The notes below the pieces were generated by a model. The model ran no database searches and had not been told where the DNA came from. It saw nothing but the letters and a program-made list of their open reading frames with translations. A DNA stretch of 64,000 nt from Isoptericola sp044389085 (GTDB lineage Bacteria; Actinomycetota; Actinomycetes; Actinomycetales; Cellulomonadaceae). Shown piece after piece: positions 8,855 through 16,227 of the stretch. The position numbers and the translations under genes were made by a program. Where the stretch lies: the NCBI RefSeq assembly GCF_044389085.1, contig NZ_JBIRXP010000005.1, positions 1 through 64,000 of the forward strand, written 5' to 3'. The number at the start of each line of letters is the position of its first letter. Within the stretch, counting starts at the first letter, position 1.

Positions 8855-9798
8855 GCGCCCGCCTCCTTGGCCGTGGTCGTGGTCGTGCTCGTGGTTGCGT
8901 CGGGCGCGGGCACGACCATGGTGCCGTTGCCGCGGGTGGTGAAGACCTCCAGGAGCACGGAGTGCGGCTGGCGGCCGTCGATGACGGTCGCGCGCGGCAC
9001 GCCGCCCTGCACGGCGCGCAGGCACGCCTCCATCTTGGGCACCATGCCGGCCGTCAGGCTCGGCAGGAGCGCGGCGAGGTCGGGCGCGGTGATCTCCTCG
9101 ACGAGCGAGTCCTTGTCGGGCCACGACGTGTACAGGCCCTCGACGTCGGTGAGCATGATGAGCTTGGTCGCGCCGAGCGCCACCGCGAGCGCGGAGGCGG
9201 CCGTGTCGGCGTTGATGTTGAGCACCTGGGTCGGGTCGTCGATGTCCGGCGCGACGGTCGACACGACCGGGATGCGGCCGGCGTCGAGCAGGTCCTGCAC
9301 GGCCCTGGCGTCCACCTGGACGACGTCGCCCACGAGCCCGACGTCGACGGGCTCGCCGTCCACGACCGCGTGCCGGCGGGCCGCGCGGAACAGCCCGGCG
9401 TCCTCCCCGGACATGCCGACGGCGTGCGGGCCGTGCGCGTTGATGAGGCCCACCAGCTCGCGCGAGACCTGGCCCGTGAGCACCATGCGCACCACGTCCA
9501 TCGCCTCGGGCGTCGTGACCCGCAGGCCGCCGCGGAACTCGCTGTGGATGTCCAGGCGCTCCAGCATGGCGTTGATCTGCGGGCCACCGCCGTGCACGAC
9601 GACGGGCCGCAGGCCGACCTGGCGCAGGAAGACCATGTCCTGGGCGAACGCGGCCTTCAGCTCGTCGTCGATCATGGCGTTGCCGCCGTACTTGACGACG
9701 ACGAGGGCTCCGGCGAACTCCTGGAGCCACGGCAGCGCCTCGAGGAGCACCTCGGCCTTCTGCTCGGGCGCGAGCCCGTTCACGACGTCGCTGCTCAT
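8851..9798 (-). CDS. argB: Acetylglutamate kinase
   Basis: ArgB phosphorylates N-acetylglutamate and is commonly the arginine-feedback step. The 315 residues contain VVKYGGNAM (nucleotide-binding lysine and glycines), VVHGGGPQI (substrate loop), NINADTAA and LTDVEGLY. The C-terminus ends in a low-complexity threonine run (TTSTTTTTA) encoded by a repetitive GTC/GTG stretch on the plus strand at about 8869-8898, a lineage-specific tail. The ATG overlaps the argJ stop (ATGA). Confidence 0.95.
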   Translation of the reverse strand: MSSDVVNGLAPEQKAEVLLEALPWLQEFAGALVVVKYGGNAMIDDELKAAFAQDMVFLRQVGLRPVVVHGGGPQINAMLERLDIHSEFRGGLRVTTPEAMDVVRMVLTGQVSRELVGLINAHGPHAVGMSGEDAGLFRAARRHAVVDGEPVDVGLVGDVVQVDARAVQDLLDAGRIPVVSTVAPDIDDPTQVLNINADTAASALAVALGATKLIMLTDVEGLYTSWPDKDSLVEEITAPDLAALLPSLTAGMVPKMEACLRAVQGGVPRATVIDGRQPHSVLLEVFTTRGNGTMVVPAPDATTSTTTTTAKEAGA

Positions 9799-10985
9799 GA
9801 GCTGTACGCGCTGTTCTCGTGGACGTAGTCGTGCGTGAGGTCGTTGGTCCACACGGTGGCGGACGCGTCGCCGGCGTGCAGGTCGACCACCACGGTGACC
9901 TCGCGGGCCGCGGCCAGGTCCACGAGCTCGCGCGGCTCCCCCACGCCCTGCGCCCGGCAGACCTGCACGCCGTTCACCGTGACGTCGAGCGCCAGCGGGT
10001 CGTACGGGGCCACGTCCTCGGGCACGGTCCCGACGGCGGCCACGATGCGGCCCCAGTTCGGGTCGTTGCCGAAGATGGCCGCCTTGAAGAGGTTGGAACG
10101 CGTGACCGCCCGGGCCACGGCGACCGCCGCCTCCTCGCTGGACGCGCCGGTGACGGTCACGGCGATGTCGTGGCTGGCGCCCTCGGCGTCCGCGACGAGC
10201 TGGCGGGCGAGAGAGGCGGCCACCTCCGTGACGGCCGCCGCGAGGTCGTCGACGCCGACCTCGACGCCCGACGCCCCGCTGGCGAGCAGGATCACCGTGT
10301 CGTTGGTCGACATGCAGCCGTCGGAGTCGACCCTGTCGAACGTCGCGGCGGTGGCGGTGCGCAGTGCGGCGTCCGCGGTGGCGGCGTCGACGACGGCGTC
10401 GGTGGTGATCACGGAGAGCATGGTGGCGAGGCCCGGCGCGAGCATGCCGGCGCCCTTCGCCATCCCGCCGACGCTCCAGCCGTCGCGCTGCGCGACGGCC
10501 TGCTTGGACACCGTGTCGGTGGTGCGGATCGCGTCGGCCGCGGCGTCGCCGCCGTCGGCCGCGAGCGCGCCGGCCGCGGCGTCGACGCCTCCCAGCAGGG
10601 CGTCCATGTCGAGGCGCAGTCCGATGAGGCCGGTGCTGCACACGAGCACGTCGCCGGCCCCGACCTCGGCCTCGGGCGTCGCGGCGCCGGCGGAGAGGAC
10701 GGCGGCGACGTGCTCCGCCGTGCGGTGCGTGTCGCCGAACCCCTCAGGACCGGTGCACGCGTTGGCGCCGCCGGAGTTGAGGACCACCGCACGCGCGGCG
10801 CCGTCGCTGACCGCCTGCCGGGTCCACACCACGGGCGCGGCCTGCACGCGGTTGGTCGTGAGCACCGCCGCGGCCGTGCGTCGCGGGCCGTCGTTGACGA
10901 CGAGCGCGACGTCGCGCCCGCCCGACGTCTTGAGGCCGGCGGCGACGCCGGCGGCCCGGAACCCGGCCGGTGCGGTGATGCTCAT
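9795..10985 (-). CDS. argJ: Bifunctional glutamate N-acetyltransferase / amino-acid acetyltransferase
   Basis: ArgJ moves the acetyl group from N-acetylornithine to glutamate, and bifunctional forms also use acetyl-CoA, giving the cyclic arginine pathway. The 396-residue precursor contains the self-cleavage segment KGAGMLAPGLATML, in which family members cut between A and T to give two chains. NSGGANACTG and GNDPNWGRI are also family segments. No argA or argE is present in the window, in keeping with the cyclic route. The ATG overlaps the argC stop. Confidence 0.95.
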   Translation of the reverse strand: MSITAPAGFRAAGVAAGLKTSGGRDVALVVNDGPRRTAAAVLTTNRVQAAPVVWTRQAVSDGAARAVVLNSGGANACTGPEGFGDTHRTAEHVAAVLSAGAATPEAEVGAGDVLVCSTGLIGLRLDMDALLGGVDAAAGALAADGGDAAADAIRTTDTVSKQAVAQRDGWSVGGMAKGAGMLAPGLATMLSVITTDAVVDAATADAALRTATAATFDRVDSDGCMSTNDTVILLASGASGVEVGVDDLAAAVTEVAASLARQLVADAEGASHDIAVTVTGASSEEAAVAVARAVTRSNLFKAAIFGNDPNWGRIVAAVGTVPEDVAPYDPLALDVTVNGVQVCRAQGVGEPRELVDLAAAREVTVVVDLHAGDASATVWTNDLTHDYVHENSAYSS

Positions 10986-12070
10986 GGAGCGACTCCTTCG
11001 GTGACGAGGCCGGCCGTCTCCGGCAGGCCGAGGGCAAGATTCATGGCCTGGACCGCCTGGCCGGCGGTGCCCTTGACCAGGTTGTCGATGGCGGTCACGG
11101 TCACGACGCGCCCGGCGGCGGCGTCGAGCGCGACCTGCACGAGGGCCGTGTTGGCGCCCAGGGTGGCGGCCGTCGCCGGCCACTGCCCCTCGGGGAGGAG
11201 CTCGACGAAGGGCTCGTGCGCGTAGGCGTCGGCCCAGGCGGCGCGGACGTCGGCGGCGGTGGCGTCCTCGTGGCCCGGCGCGAGGCGGGCCGTGACGGTG
11301 GCCAGGATGCCGCGCGACATCGGCACGAGCGTCGGGGTGAAGCTGATCGACACCGCCGGCGCGCCGGCGACCCGCAGGTTCTGCGCGATCTCGGGGATGT
11401 GCCGGTGCGTGCCGCCCACCGCGTACGGCACGGCGGAACCCAGTCCCTCGGCGGCGAGCAGGTGCGGCTTGAGCGACTTGCCCGCGCCTGAGTACCCGTT
11501 GGCGAGGACCGCGACGACGTCGGCCGGGCTCACGAGCCCGGCGGCGACGCCGGGCTGCAGCCCGAGCGTGACCGCCGTGACGTTGCAGCCGGGCACCGCG
11601 ATCCGGCGGGCGCCGACCAGGTGGTCGCGCTGCGCCCCGGTGACCGTCCCCGCGCCGTCTGCGTGGAGCAGCTCGGGCAGGCCGTAGGGCCAGGTGCCCG
11701 CGTGGGACGAGCCGTAGAACTGCTCCCAGTCGGCGGCGGACGCGAGGCGGTGATCGGCGCCGAGGTCGAGGACGAGCACGTCGTCGGGCAGCTGGGCGGC
11801 GATCTCCCCGGACGCGCCGTGCGGAAGGCCGAGCACGACGACGTCGTGTCCCGCGAGCGCCTCGGGCGTGGTCGGCTCGAGCACCCTGTCCGCGAGGGAA
11901 CGCAGGTGCGGCTGCGTCGCGCCGAGCCGCGCCCCGGCGTTCGAGTGCGCGGTGAGCGTCCCGATCTCCAGCGCGGGGTGGCGCGCCGCGAGGCGCAGGA
12001 ACTCGCCCCCGGCGTACCCGGAGGCACCGGCGACGGCGACACGGAACGTGCGCGACTCAGTGCTGACCAT
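10982..12070 (-). CDS. argC: N-acetyl-gamma-glutamyl-phosphate reductase
   Basis: ArgC reduces N-acetylglutamyl phosphate with NADPH. The 362 residues start with a Rossmann segment (VAVAGASGYAGGE) and carry the catalytic cysteine in AVPGCNVTA and the HRHIPEI segment. I chose the ATG at 12070; a GTG three codons upstream also exists. A -10-like TATAGT (12078-12083) ends seven bases before the ATG, predicting a leaderless message. It is the first gene of the arginine operon. Confidence 0.94.
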   Translation of the reverse strand: MVSTESRTFRVAVAGASGYAGGEFLRLAARHPALEIGTLTAHSNAGARLGATQPHLRSLADRVLEPTTPEALAGHDVVVLGLPHGASGEIAAQLPDDVLVLDLGADHRLASAADWEQFYGSSHAGTWPYGLPELLHADGAGTVTGAQRDHLVGARRIAVPGCNVTAVTLGLQPGVAAGLVSPADVVAVLANGYSGAGKSLKPHLLAAEGLGSAVPYAVGGTHRHIPEIAQNLRVAGAPAVSISFTPTLVPMSRGILATVTARLAPGHEDATAADVRAAWADAYAHEPFVELLPEGQWPATAATLGANTALVQVALDAAAGRVVTVTAIDNLVKGTAGQAVQAMNLALGLPETAGLVTEGVAP

Positions 12071-12097
12071 ATGCAGCACTATACATACCTATGCAGG
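12062..12097 (-). promoter_or_regulatory. Candidate ArgR boxes overlapping the argC promoter
   Basis: On the minus strand TGCAT-AGGT-ATGTA (12082-12095) matches the 5-4-5 dyad layout of bacterial ARG boxes (TGAAT-N4-ATTCA). A second, weaker site with one good half (TGCAT-ATGG-TCAGC, 12062-12075) is centred 20 bases away, close to the spacing of tandem ArgR boxes. The first covers the -10 hexamer TATAGT (12078-12083) and the second covers the start codon, so binding would block transcription directly. The block is markedly AT-rich for this genome. Confidence 0.65.
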
Positions 12098-12134
12098 CAC
12101 CCTGGTCGCCCTTCCACGACCCGGACACCGCACG

Positions 12135-12653
12135 TCAGGCGACGAGCGGCAGGTACATCACGTGCAGGCCCACGTAGCCGTGCGCGGGGCTGCGGAAGGC
12201 ACCCGGCACCGTGCCGACCACCTCGAAACCGAGCGCCCGCCACAGGCGCACCGCGACCTCGTTCGACTCCACCACCGCGTTGAACTGGATGCCGCGGAAG
12301 CCCTGCTCGCGGTGCCACGCGACGACGTGCTCGGCGAGCGCCCGGCCGACCCCGAGCCCGCGCGCGTCGGGCGACACCATGAACGACGCCGTGCCCACGT
12401 GGTCGCCGCGTCCCGGCCGGTTCGGGCCCATCTTGGCCGTGCCCAGCAGCGTCCCGTCCGCTGCCTCCGCCACGACCGTCGCACCCGGGGCGCGCTCCAT
12501 CCAGAGCCCTCGCGCCTGCTCGCTCGTGAGGTCCAGCGGGTAGACGTACGTCTCGCCCTCGCGCACCACCGCCTCGACGATCGGCCACAGGCCGGGCCAG
12601 TCGTCGTCGGTCGCCGGACGGATCGCGAACACGGTGCGGGTGTCTCGGGTCAC
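12135..12653 (-). CDS. GNAT-family N-acetyltransferase
   Basis: This 172-residue protein has the GNAT fold: an N-terminal IRPATDDDWPGLWPIV, the acetyl-CoA loop DARGLGVGRALAEHVV (R-x-x-G-x-G/A pattern) and VRLWRALGFEVVG near the end. It resembles phosphinothricin-acetyltransferase-like proteins (EGETYVYP), but the substrate is not known. It follows argC on the same strand but has its own start at a GTG preceded by TATGCT and six bases, so a leaderless transcript is likely. It is divergent from the quinone reductase gene, only 23 bases away. Confidence 0.8.
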   Translation of the reverse strand: MTRDTRTVFAIRPATDDDWPGLWPIVEAVVREGETYVYPLDLTSEQARGLWMERAPGATVVAEAADGTLLGTAKMGPNRPGRGDHVGTASFMVSPDARGLGVGRALAEHVVAWHREQGFRGIQFNAVVESNEVAVRLWRALGFEVVGTVPGAFRSPAHGYVGLHVMYLPLVA

Positions 12654-12676
12654 GGCCGAAGCATAGGGTCGGTCGC
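12654..12676. promoter_or_regulatory. Compact divergent promoter with overlapping -10 hexamers
   Basis: Only 23 bases separate two divergent start codons. The minus-strand hexamer TATGCT (12660-12665) is six bases from its GTG, and the plus-strand hexamer TAGGGT (12664-12669) is seven bases from its ATG. The two hexamers share two bases. Both transcripts would be leaderless and the two polymerases could not bind at once. Confidence 0.65.
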
Positions 12677-13660
12677 ATGCACGCAGTCGTGGCCCGCGCG
12701 GCGGGTGGTCCCGAGGTCCTGGAGTACGTCGAGCAGCCCGATCCCGTGCCCGGCGCGGGCGAGCTCCTCGTCCGCGTCGCCGCGGCGGGGGTCAACTTCA
12801 TCGACACCTACCGTCGCGCCGGCGTCTACGCGATGGACTACCCGCACGTCGTCGGGGTCGAGGGCGCGGGCACGGTCGAGGCGCTCGGCGACGGCGTCGA
12901 GGGCTTCGCCGTCGGCGACGAGGTGGCCTGGAACGAGGCGCCCGGCTCGTACGCCGAGCTCGCCGTCGTCCCCGCCGCGAACGCCGTGCCCGTCCCCGCG
13001 GGCCTCGACCTCGTCACCGCCGCCGCGCTGCCGCTGCAGGGGATGACGGCGCACTACCTCGTCTCGTCGACCTTCGAGGTCGGGCCGGGCCACGACGTCC
13101 TGCTCACCGCGGGCGCCGGCGGTGTCGGCCTGCTCGCGACCCAGCTCGCGGTGGCGCGCGGCGGGCGCGTCATCACCACGGTCTCCTCGCCGGAGAAGGC
13201 CGCGCTGTCGTCGGCGGCCGGCGCCGCGCACACGGTCGACTACGCGGCGATGGACGACCTCGCGACCGAGCTGCCGAGGGTCGTGCGCGACCTCACCGAC
13301 GGACGCGGCATGCACGTGGTCTACGACGGCGTGGGCCGCGCGACGTTCGACGCCTCCCTCGCGTCGCTGCGCCCGCGCGGCATGCTCGTGCTGTTCGGCG
13401 GCGCGTCGGGGCAGGTCCCGCCCTTCGACCCGCAGCGGCTGAACTCCGGCGGCTCGCTCTACCTCACCCGACCCACGCTGGGGCACTACACCCTGACCCG
13501 CGGCGAGCTCGAGTGGCGGGCGGGCGAGGTCCTGGGAGCCGCCGCCGCGGGAGACCTGGACGTCCGGATCGGGGAGAGGTTCCCGCTCGCCGACGCGGCT
13601 CAGGCGCACCGCGCCCTCGAGGGGCGCGCCACGACCGGCAAGGTGCTGCTGGTCCCCTGA
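12677..13660 (+). CDS. Zinc-independent quinone oxidoreductase (MDR superfamily)
   Basis: This 327-residue protein is a medium-chain dehydrogenase/reductase of the NADPH:quinone reductase type. It shows GVNFIDTYRRAG, the GDEVAWNEAPGSYAE region, the nucleotide-binding GAGGVGLLATQLA, and KVLLVP at the C-terminus. The zinc-binding cysteines of alcohol dehydrogenases are absent. It probably reduces quinones or reactive carbonyls in the cytoplasm. It starts at an ATG placed seven bases after TAGGGT and shares a minimal divergent promoter with the GNAT gene. Confidence 0.88.
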   Translation: MHAVVARAAGGPEVLEYVEQPDPVPGAGELLVRVAAAGVNFIDTYRRAGVYAMDYPHVVGVEGAGTVEALGDGVEGFAVGDEVAWNEAPGSYAELAVVPAANAVPVPAGLDLVTAAALPLQGMTAHYLVSSTFEVGPGHDVLLTAGAGGVGLLATQLAVARGGRVITTVSSPEKAALSSAAGAAHTVDYAAMDDLATELPRVVRDLTDGRGMHVVYDGVGRATFDASLASLRPRGMLVLFGGASGQVPPFDPQRLNSGGSLYLTRPTLGHYTLTRGELEWRAGEVLGAAAAGDLDVRIGERFPLADAAQAHRALEGRATTGKVLLVP

Positions 13661-13677
13661 GCCGCACCGGACTAGTC

Positions 13678-13705
13678 TCTTGACATCAAGACACTTGACG
13701 TCGAG
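13678..13705 (+). promoter_or_regulatory. MarR-like operator, two dyads
   Basis: TCTTGACATCAAGA (13678-13691) has perfect TCTTGA/TCAAGA half-sites around a two-base centre. An imperfect copy, CTTGACGTCGAG (13694-13705), is centred 15 bases downstream. This is the form of many actinobacterial MarR-family operators. It lies immediately ahead of the ribosome binding site of the methyltransferase gene, so it likely controls it. No MarR gene is in the window. Confidence 0.55.
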
Positions 13706-13715
13706 AGGAATCGTC

Positions 13716-14507
13716 GTGGCCGACTGGTCCCCCACCGCCTACCTCCGCTACACGGACGAGCGCTCGCGCCCGTTCGGCGAGCTGGTCGCGCGCGTGGTCC
13801 GCGAGCCTGCGAGCATCGTCGACCTCGGCTGCGGGCCAGGACACCTCACGCCGGTGCTGCGAGAGCGATGGCCTGCGGCCTCGTTCGTCGGCCTCGACGC
13901 CTCGCCCGCCATGATCGAGCGAGCCCGGACGGCCGACCCGACGGGACGGTACGAGCTCGCCGACGTGCGCGACCACGCGGCCGGCCGCGGCCCCGCCCCC
14001 GAGGCCGACCTCGTGATCAGCAACGCCACGCTCCAGTGGGTGCCCGACCACCTCGACCTCGTGCCCGCGCTCGCCGCGACCGCCCGCCAGACGTTCGCCT
14101 TCTCCGTCCCGGGCAACCACGACGCCCCCAGCCATCGCCTGCTGCGCGAGGTCGCCGGACGGGCTCCGTACGCGGCCGTCGTCGGGTCGGTGGAGCGCCG
14201 CGCGGTCGGCGACCCCGCGGACTACCTCGAGCTCCTCGCCGCGCCGGGGTGGTCGGTCGACGCCTGGGAGACGACCTACACGCACGTGCTCGACGGACCC
14301 GACCCGGTGCTGCGCTGGATCTCGGCCACCGGGGCGCAGCCGGTGCTGCACGCGCTGGACGCGCACGACGCCGCGCACGGCACCGACCTGCGCGGGCGGT
14401 TCGACGCCGCGTTCGGCGCCGCGCTGCGCGCGGCCTACCCGGCGCGCCCGTGGGGCACGCCCCTCGCGTTCCGCCGGGTGTTCGCGGTCGCCACGCGGAC
14501 GTCGTGA
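13716..14507 (+). CDS. tam: Trans-aconitate 2-methyltransferase-like SAM methyltransferase
   Basis: This 263-residue class I SAM-dependent methyltransferase has motif I VDLGCGPGHLT, then GLDASPAMI and NATLQWVPDH, and begins WSPTAYLRYTDERSRP, the pattern of trans-aconitate 2-methyltransferases. Those enzymes detoxify trans-aconitate formed from cis-aconitate. The GTG at 13716 has AGAGG about seven bases upstream; an in-frame TTG at 13680 falls inside the palindromic operator and is unlikely. The MarR-like dyad upstream suggests induction by a small molecule. Confidence 0.85.
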   Translation: MADWSPTAYLRYTDERSRPFGELVARVVREPASIVDLGCGPGHLTPVLRERWPAASFVGLDASPAMIERARTADPTGRYELADVRDHAAGRGPAPEADLVISNATLQWVPDHLDLVPALAATARQTFAFSVPGNHDAPSHRLLREVAGRAPYAAVVGSVERRAVGDPADYLELLAAPGWSVDAWETTYTHVLDGPDPVLRWISATGAQPVLHALDAHDAAHGTDLRGRFDAAFGAALRAAYPARPWGTPLAFRRVFAVATRTS

Positions 14508-14529
14508 CGGCGCACCGGACGGGCGGACG

Positions 14530-14535
14530 TAGGCT
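14530..14535 (+). promoter_or_regulatory. -10 hexamer, predicted leaderless start
   Basis: TAGGCT ends six bases before the GTG at 14542. No ribosome binding site lies in between, so translation is likely to begin at the 5' end of the message. Confidence 0.55.
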
Positions 14536-14541
14536 CCCGTC

Positions 14542-15327
14542 GTGACCGACACCACCCACCCGATCCGCATCGGGGTCCAGCTCCAGCCGCAGCACGCCGA
14601 CTACACCCAGCTGCGCGACGCCGTCCGGCGCGCCGAGGACGCCGGGGTCGACGTCATCTTCAACTGGGACCACTTCTTCCCGCTCACCGGCGACCCCGAC
14701 GGCATGCACTACGAGTGCTGGACGATGCTCGGCGCCTGGGCCGAGCAGACCGAGCGCGTCGAGATCGGCGCGCTCGTGACGTGCAACTCGTACCGGAACC
14801 CGGACCTGCTCGCGGACATGGCCCGCACGGTCGACCACATCAGCGGGGGCCGGCTGATCCTCGGCGTCGGCGCCGGCTGGTTCGCCAAGGACTACGAGCA
14901 GTTCGGCTACGAGTTCGGCACGGCGGGCTCGCGCATCGCCGACCTGGGCGAGGCGCTCCCCCGCATCAAGGCCCGGCTCGCAGCGGGCAACCCTGCCCCG
15001 ACCCGGGAGATCCCGATCCTCGTCGGGGGCGGGGGCGAGAAGAAGACGCTGCGCCTCGTCGCCGAGCACGCCGACGTCTGGCACTCCTTCGGCGACGTCG
15101 ACACCCTGACCCGCAAGTCCGCCATCCTCGACGAGCACGGCGCGGCCGTCGGGCGGGACACCGCCGGGCTCGTGGAGCGCTCGGTCGGCGTGGGCGCCCC
15201 GCCCGAGGAGGTCGGGCAGCGGCTGCTCGACGCCGGCGCCACACTGTTCACGATCGGCACGAGCGGGCCGGACTACGACCTGTCCCTCGTGGAGCAGTGG
15301 GTCCGCTGGCGCGACGAGCGCCGCTGA
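14542..15327 (+). CDS. LLM-class flavin/F420-dependent oxidoreductase
   Basis: This 261-residue protein has the luciferase-like monooxygenase fold: IGVQLQPQHADY at the N-terminus, FNWDHFFP, TCNSYRNPDLLADMARTVDHISGGR and LGVGAGWFAKDYEQFG. It is the type that in actinobacteria usually uses coenzyme F420; the substrate is unknown. It starts at a GTG six bases after TAGGCT. It ends facing the SDR gene, and the two stop codons lie in the arms of one hairpin (15320-15359). Confidence 0.85.
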   Translation: MTDTTHPIRIGVQLQPQHADYTQLRDAVRRAEDAGVDVIFNWDHFFPLTGDPDGMHYECWTMLGAWAEQTERVEIGALVTCNSYRNPDLLADMARTVDHISGGRLILGVGAGWFAKDYEQFGYEFGTAGSRIADLGEALPRIKARLAAGNPAPTREIPILVGGGGEKKTLRLVAEHADVWHSFGDVDTLTRKSAILDEHGAAVGRDTAGLVERSVGVGAPPEEVGQRLLDAGATLFTIGTSGPDYDLSLVEQWVRWRDERR

Positions 15328-15359
15328 CCGCCTCGCCCGCCGGCAGGCCGTTCAGCGGC
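15320..15359. terminator. Shared bidirectional hairpin between convergent genes
   Basis: GCCGCTGA (15320-15327) pairs with TCAGCGGC (15352-15359). Each arm contains the stop codon of one gene. The 24-base loop is GC-rich and can fold further. It probably ends transcription from both sides. Confidence 0.55.
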
Positions 15360-16227
15360 CGGTGAGCACCGGGCCGAGCGGGTCGTCGTCCGCCGCCGGC
15401 TGCACGCGCAGCCGGCGGGCGGCCGGCGCCGTCGCGTCGCCCGCGAGACGCACCAGGGACTCCGGGGTGTCGTGCGACGCCCGCACGAACCAGCCGGAGC
15501 AGGCGTCGAGGTCGCCGCGCGCGAACGCCGTGACGAGGTCGACCGTCCGCTCGACGGGGGTCCACTCCGTGCGTCCCTCGTGCGCGCGCATCGCGCCGGT
15601 CATGTCCGTGCGCACGACGCCGGGGGCGACCTCCAGCACGCGCAGGCCCCGGTCGTGGCCGGCGGCGTGCAGCCCGGCACCGAGGCGCATCAGCGCCGTC
15701 TTGCTCGCGTTGTAGGCGGTCGCGTCGGCGCTGTCGTGGGACCCGGCGCCGCTGTTGAGGTCGACGACGCGCCCGCCGCCGCGCGCCAGCATCCCCGGCA
15801 CCGCGTGCCGGGCCAGGAGGAACGGCCCGCGCACGTTGGTCTCGAGCACCGACCACCACTCGTCGGGGTCGGCCTCCCACAGCGGCACCTCGGCGTCGAT
15901 CCGGCCGGCGTTGTTGACGAGCAGGTCTACGGAGCCCAGCCCGCCGTCGGACGCCGGCGCCTCCGCCGCCCGGACCGCCGTCGCCACGGCCGCGGCGTCG
16001 GTGACGTCGGCGGGCAGCTCCACGGCCGTCCGGCCGAGGTCGCGCACCTCGCGCGCGACCTCGGCCAGGCGGGCGGCGTCCCGCGCGACGAGGGCGACGT
16101 CCAGCCCCGCTCGCGCCAGACCGAGCGCGAGCGCGCGGCCGATGCCGCGGCTCGCGCCCGTGACCAGCGCGGTGCGGGCCGGCGGGACGGTGCCTCCCCG
16201 ACCCGCGACGGTGGCCTCGTCAGCCAC
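15352..16227 (-). CDS. Short-chain dehydrogenase/reductase
   Basis: This 291-residue SDR has the cofactor motif TGASRGIG (TGxxxGxG), the NNAG segment, a catalytic serine region (DLNSGAGS) and the catalytic YNASK (YxxxK). The cofactor is probably NADP; the substrate is unknown. It starts at a GTG (16227) inside the last codons of pheT, overlapping by eight bases, so it is likely read from the pheST transcript. A roughly 50-residue C-terminal extension after the core fold is proline/arginine-rich. Confidence 0.85.
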   Translation of the reverse strand: MADEATVAGRGGTVPPARTALVTGASRGIGRALALGLARAGLDVALVARDAARLAEVAREVRDLGRTAVELPADVTDAAAVATAVRAAEAPASDGGLGSVDLLVNNAGRIDAEVPLWEADPDEWWSVLETNVRGPFLLARHAVPGMLARGGGRVVDLNSGAGSHDSADATAYNASKTALMRLGAGLHAAGHDRGLRVLEVAPGVVRTDMTGAMRAHEGRTEWTPVERTVDLVTAFARGDLDACSGWFVRASHDTPESLVRLAGDATAPAARRLRVQPAADDDPLGPVLTGR

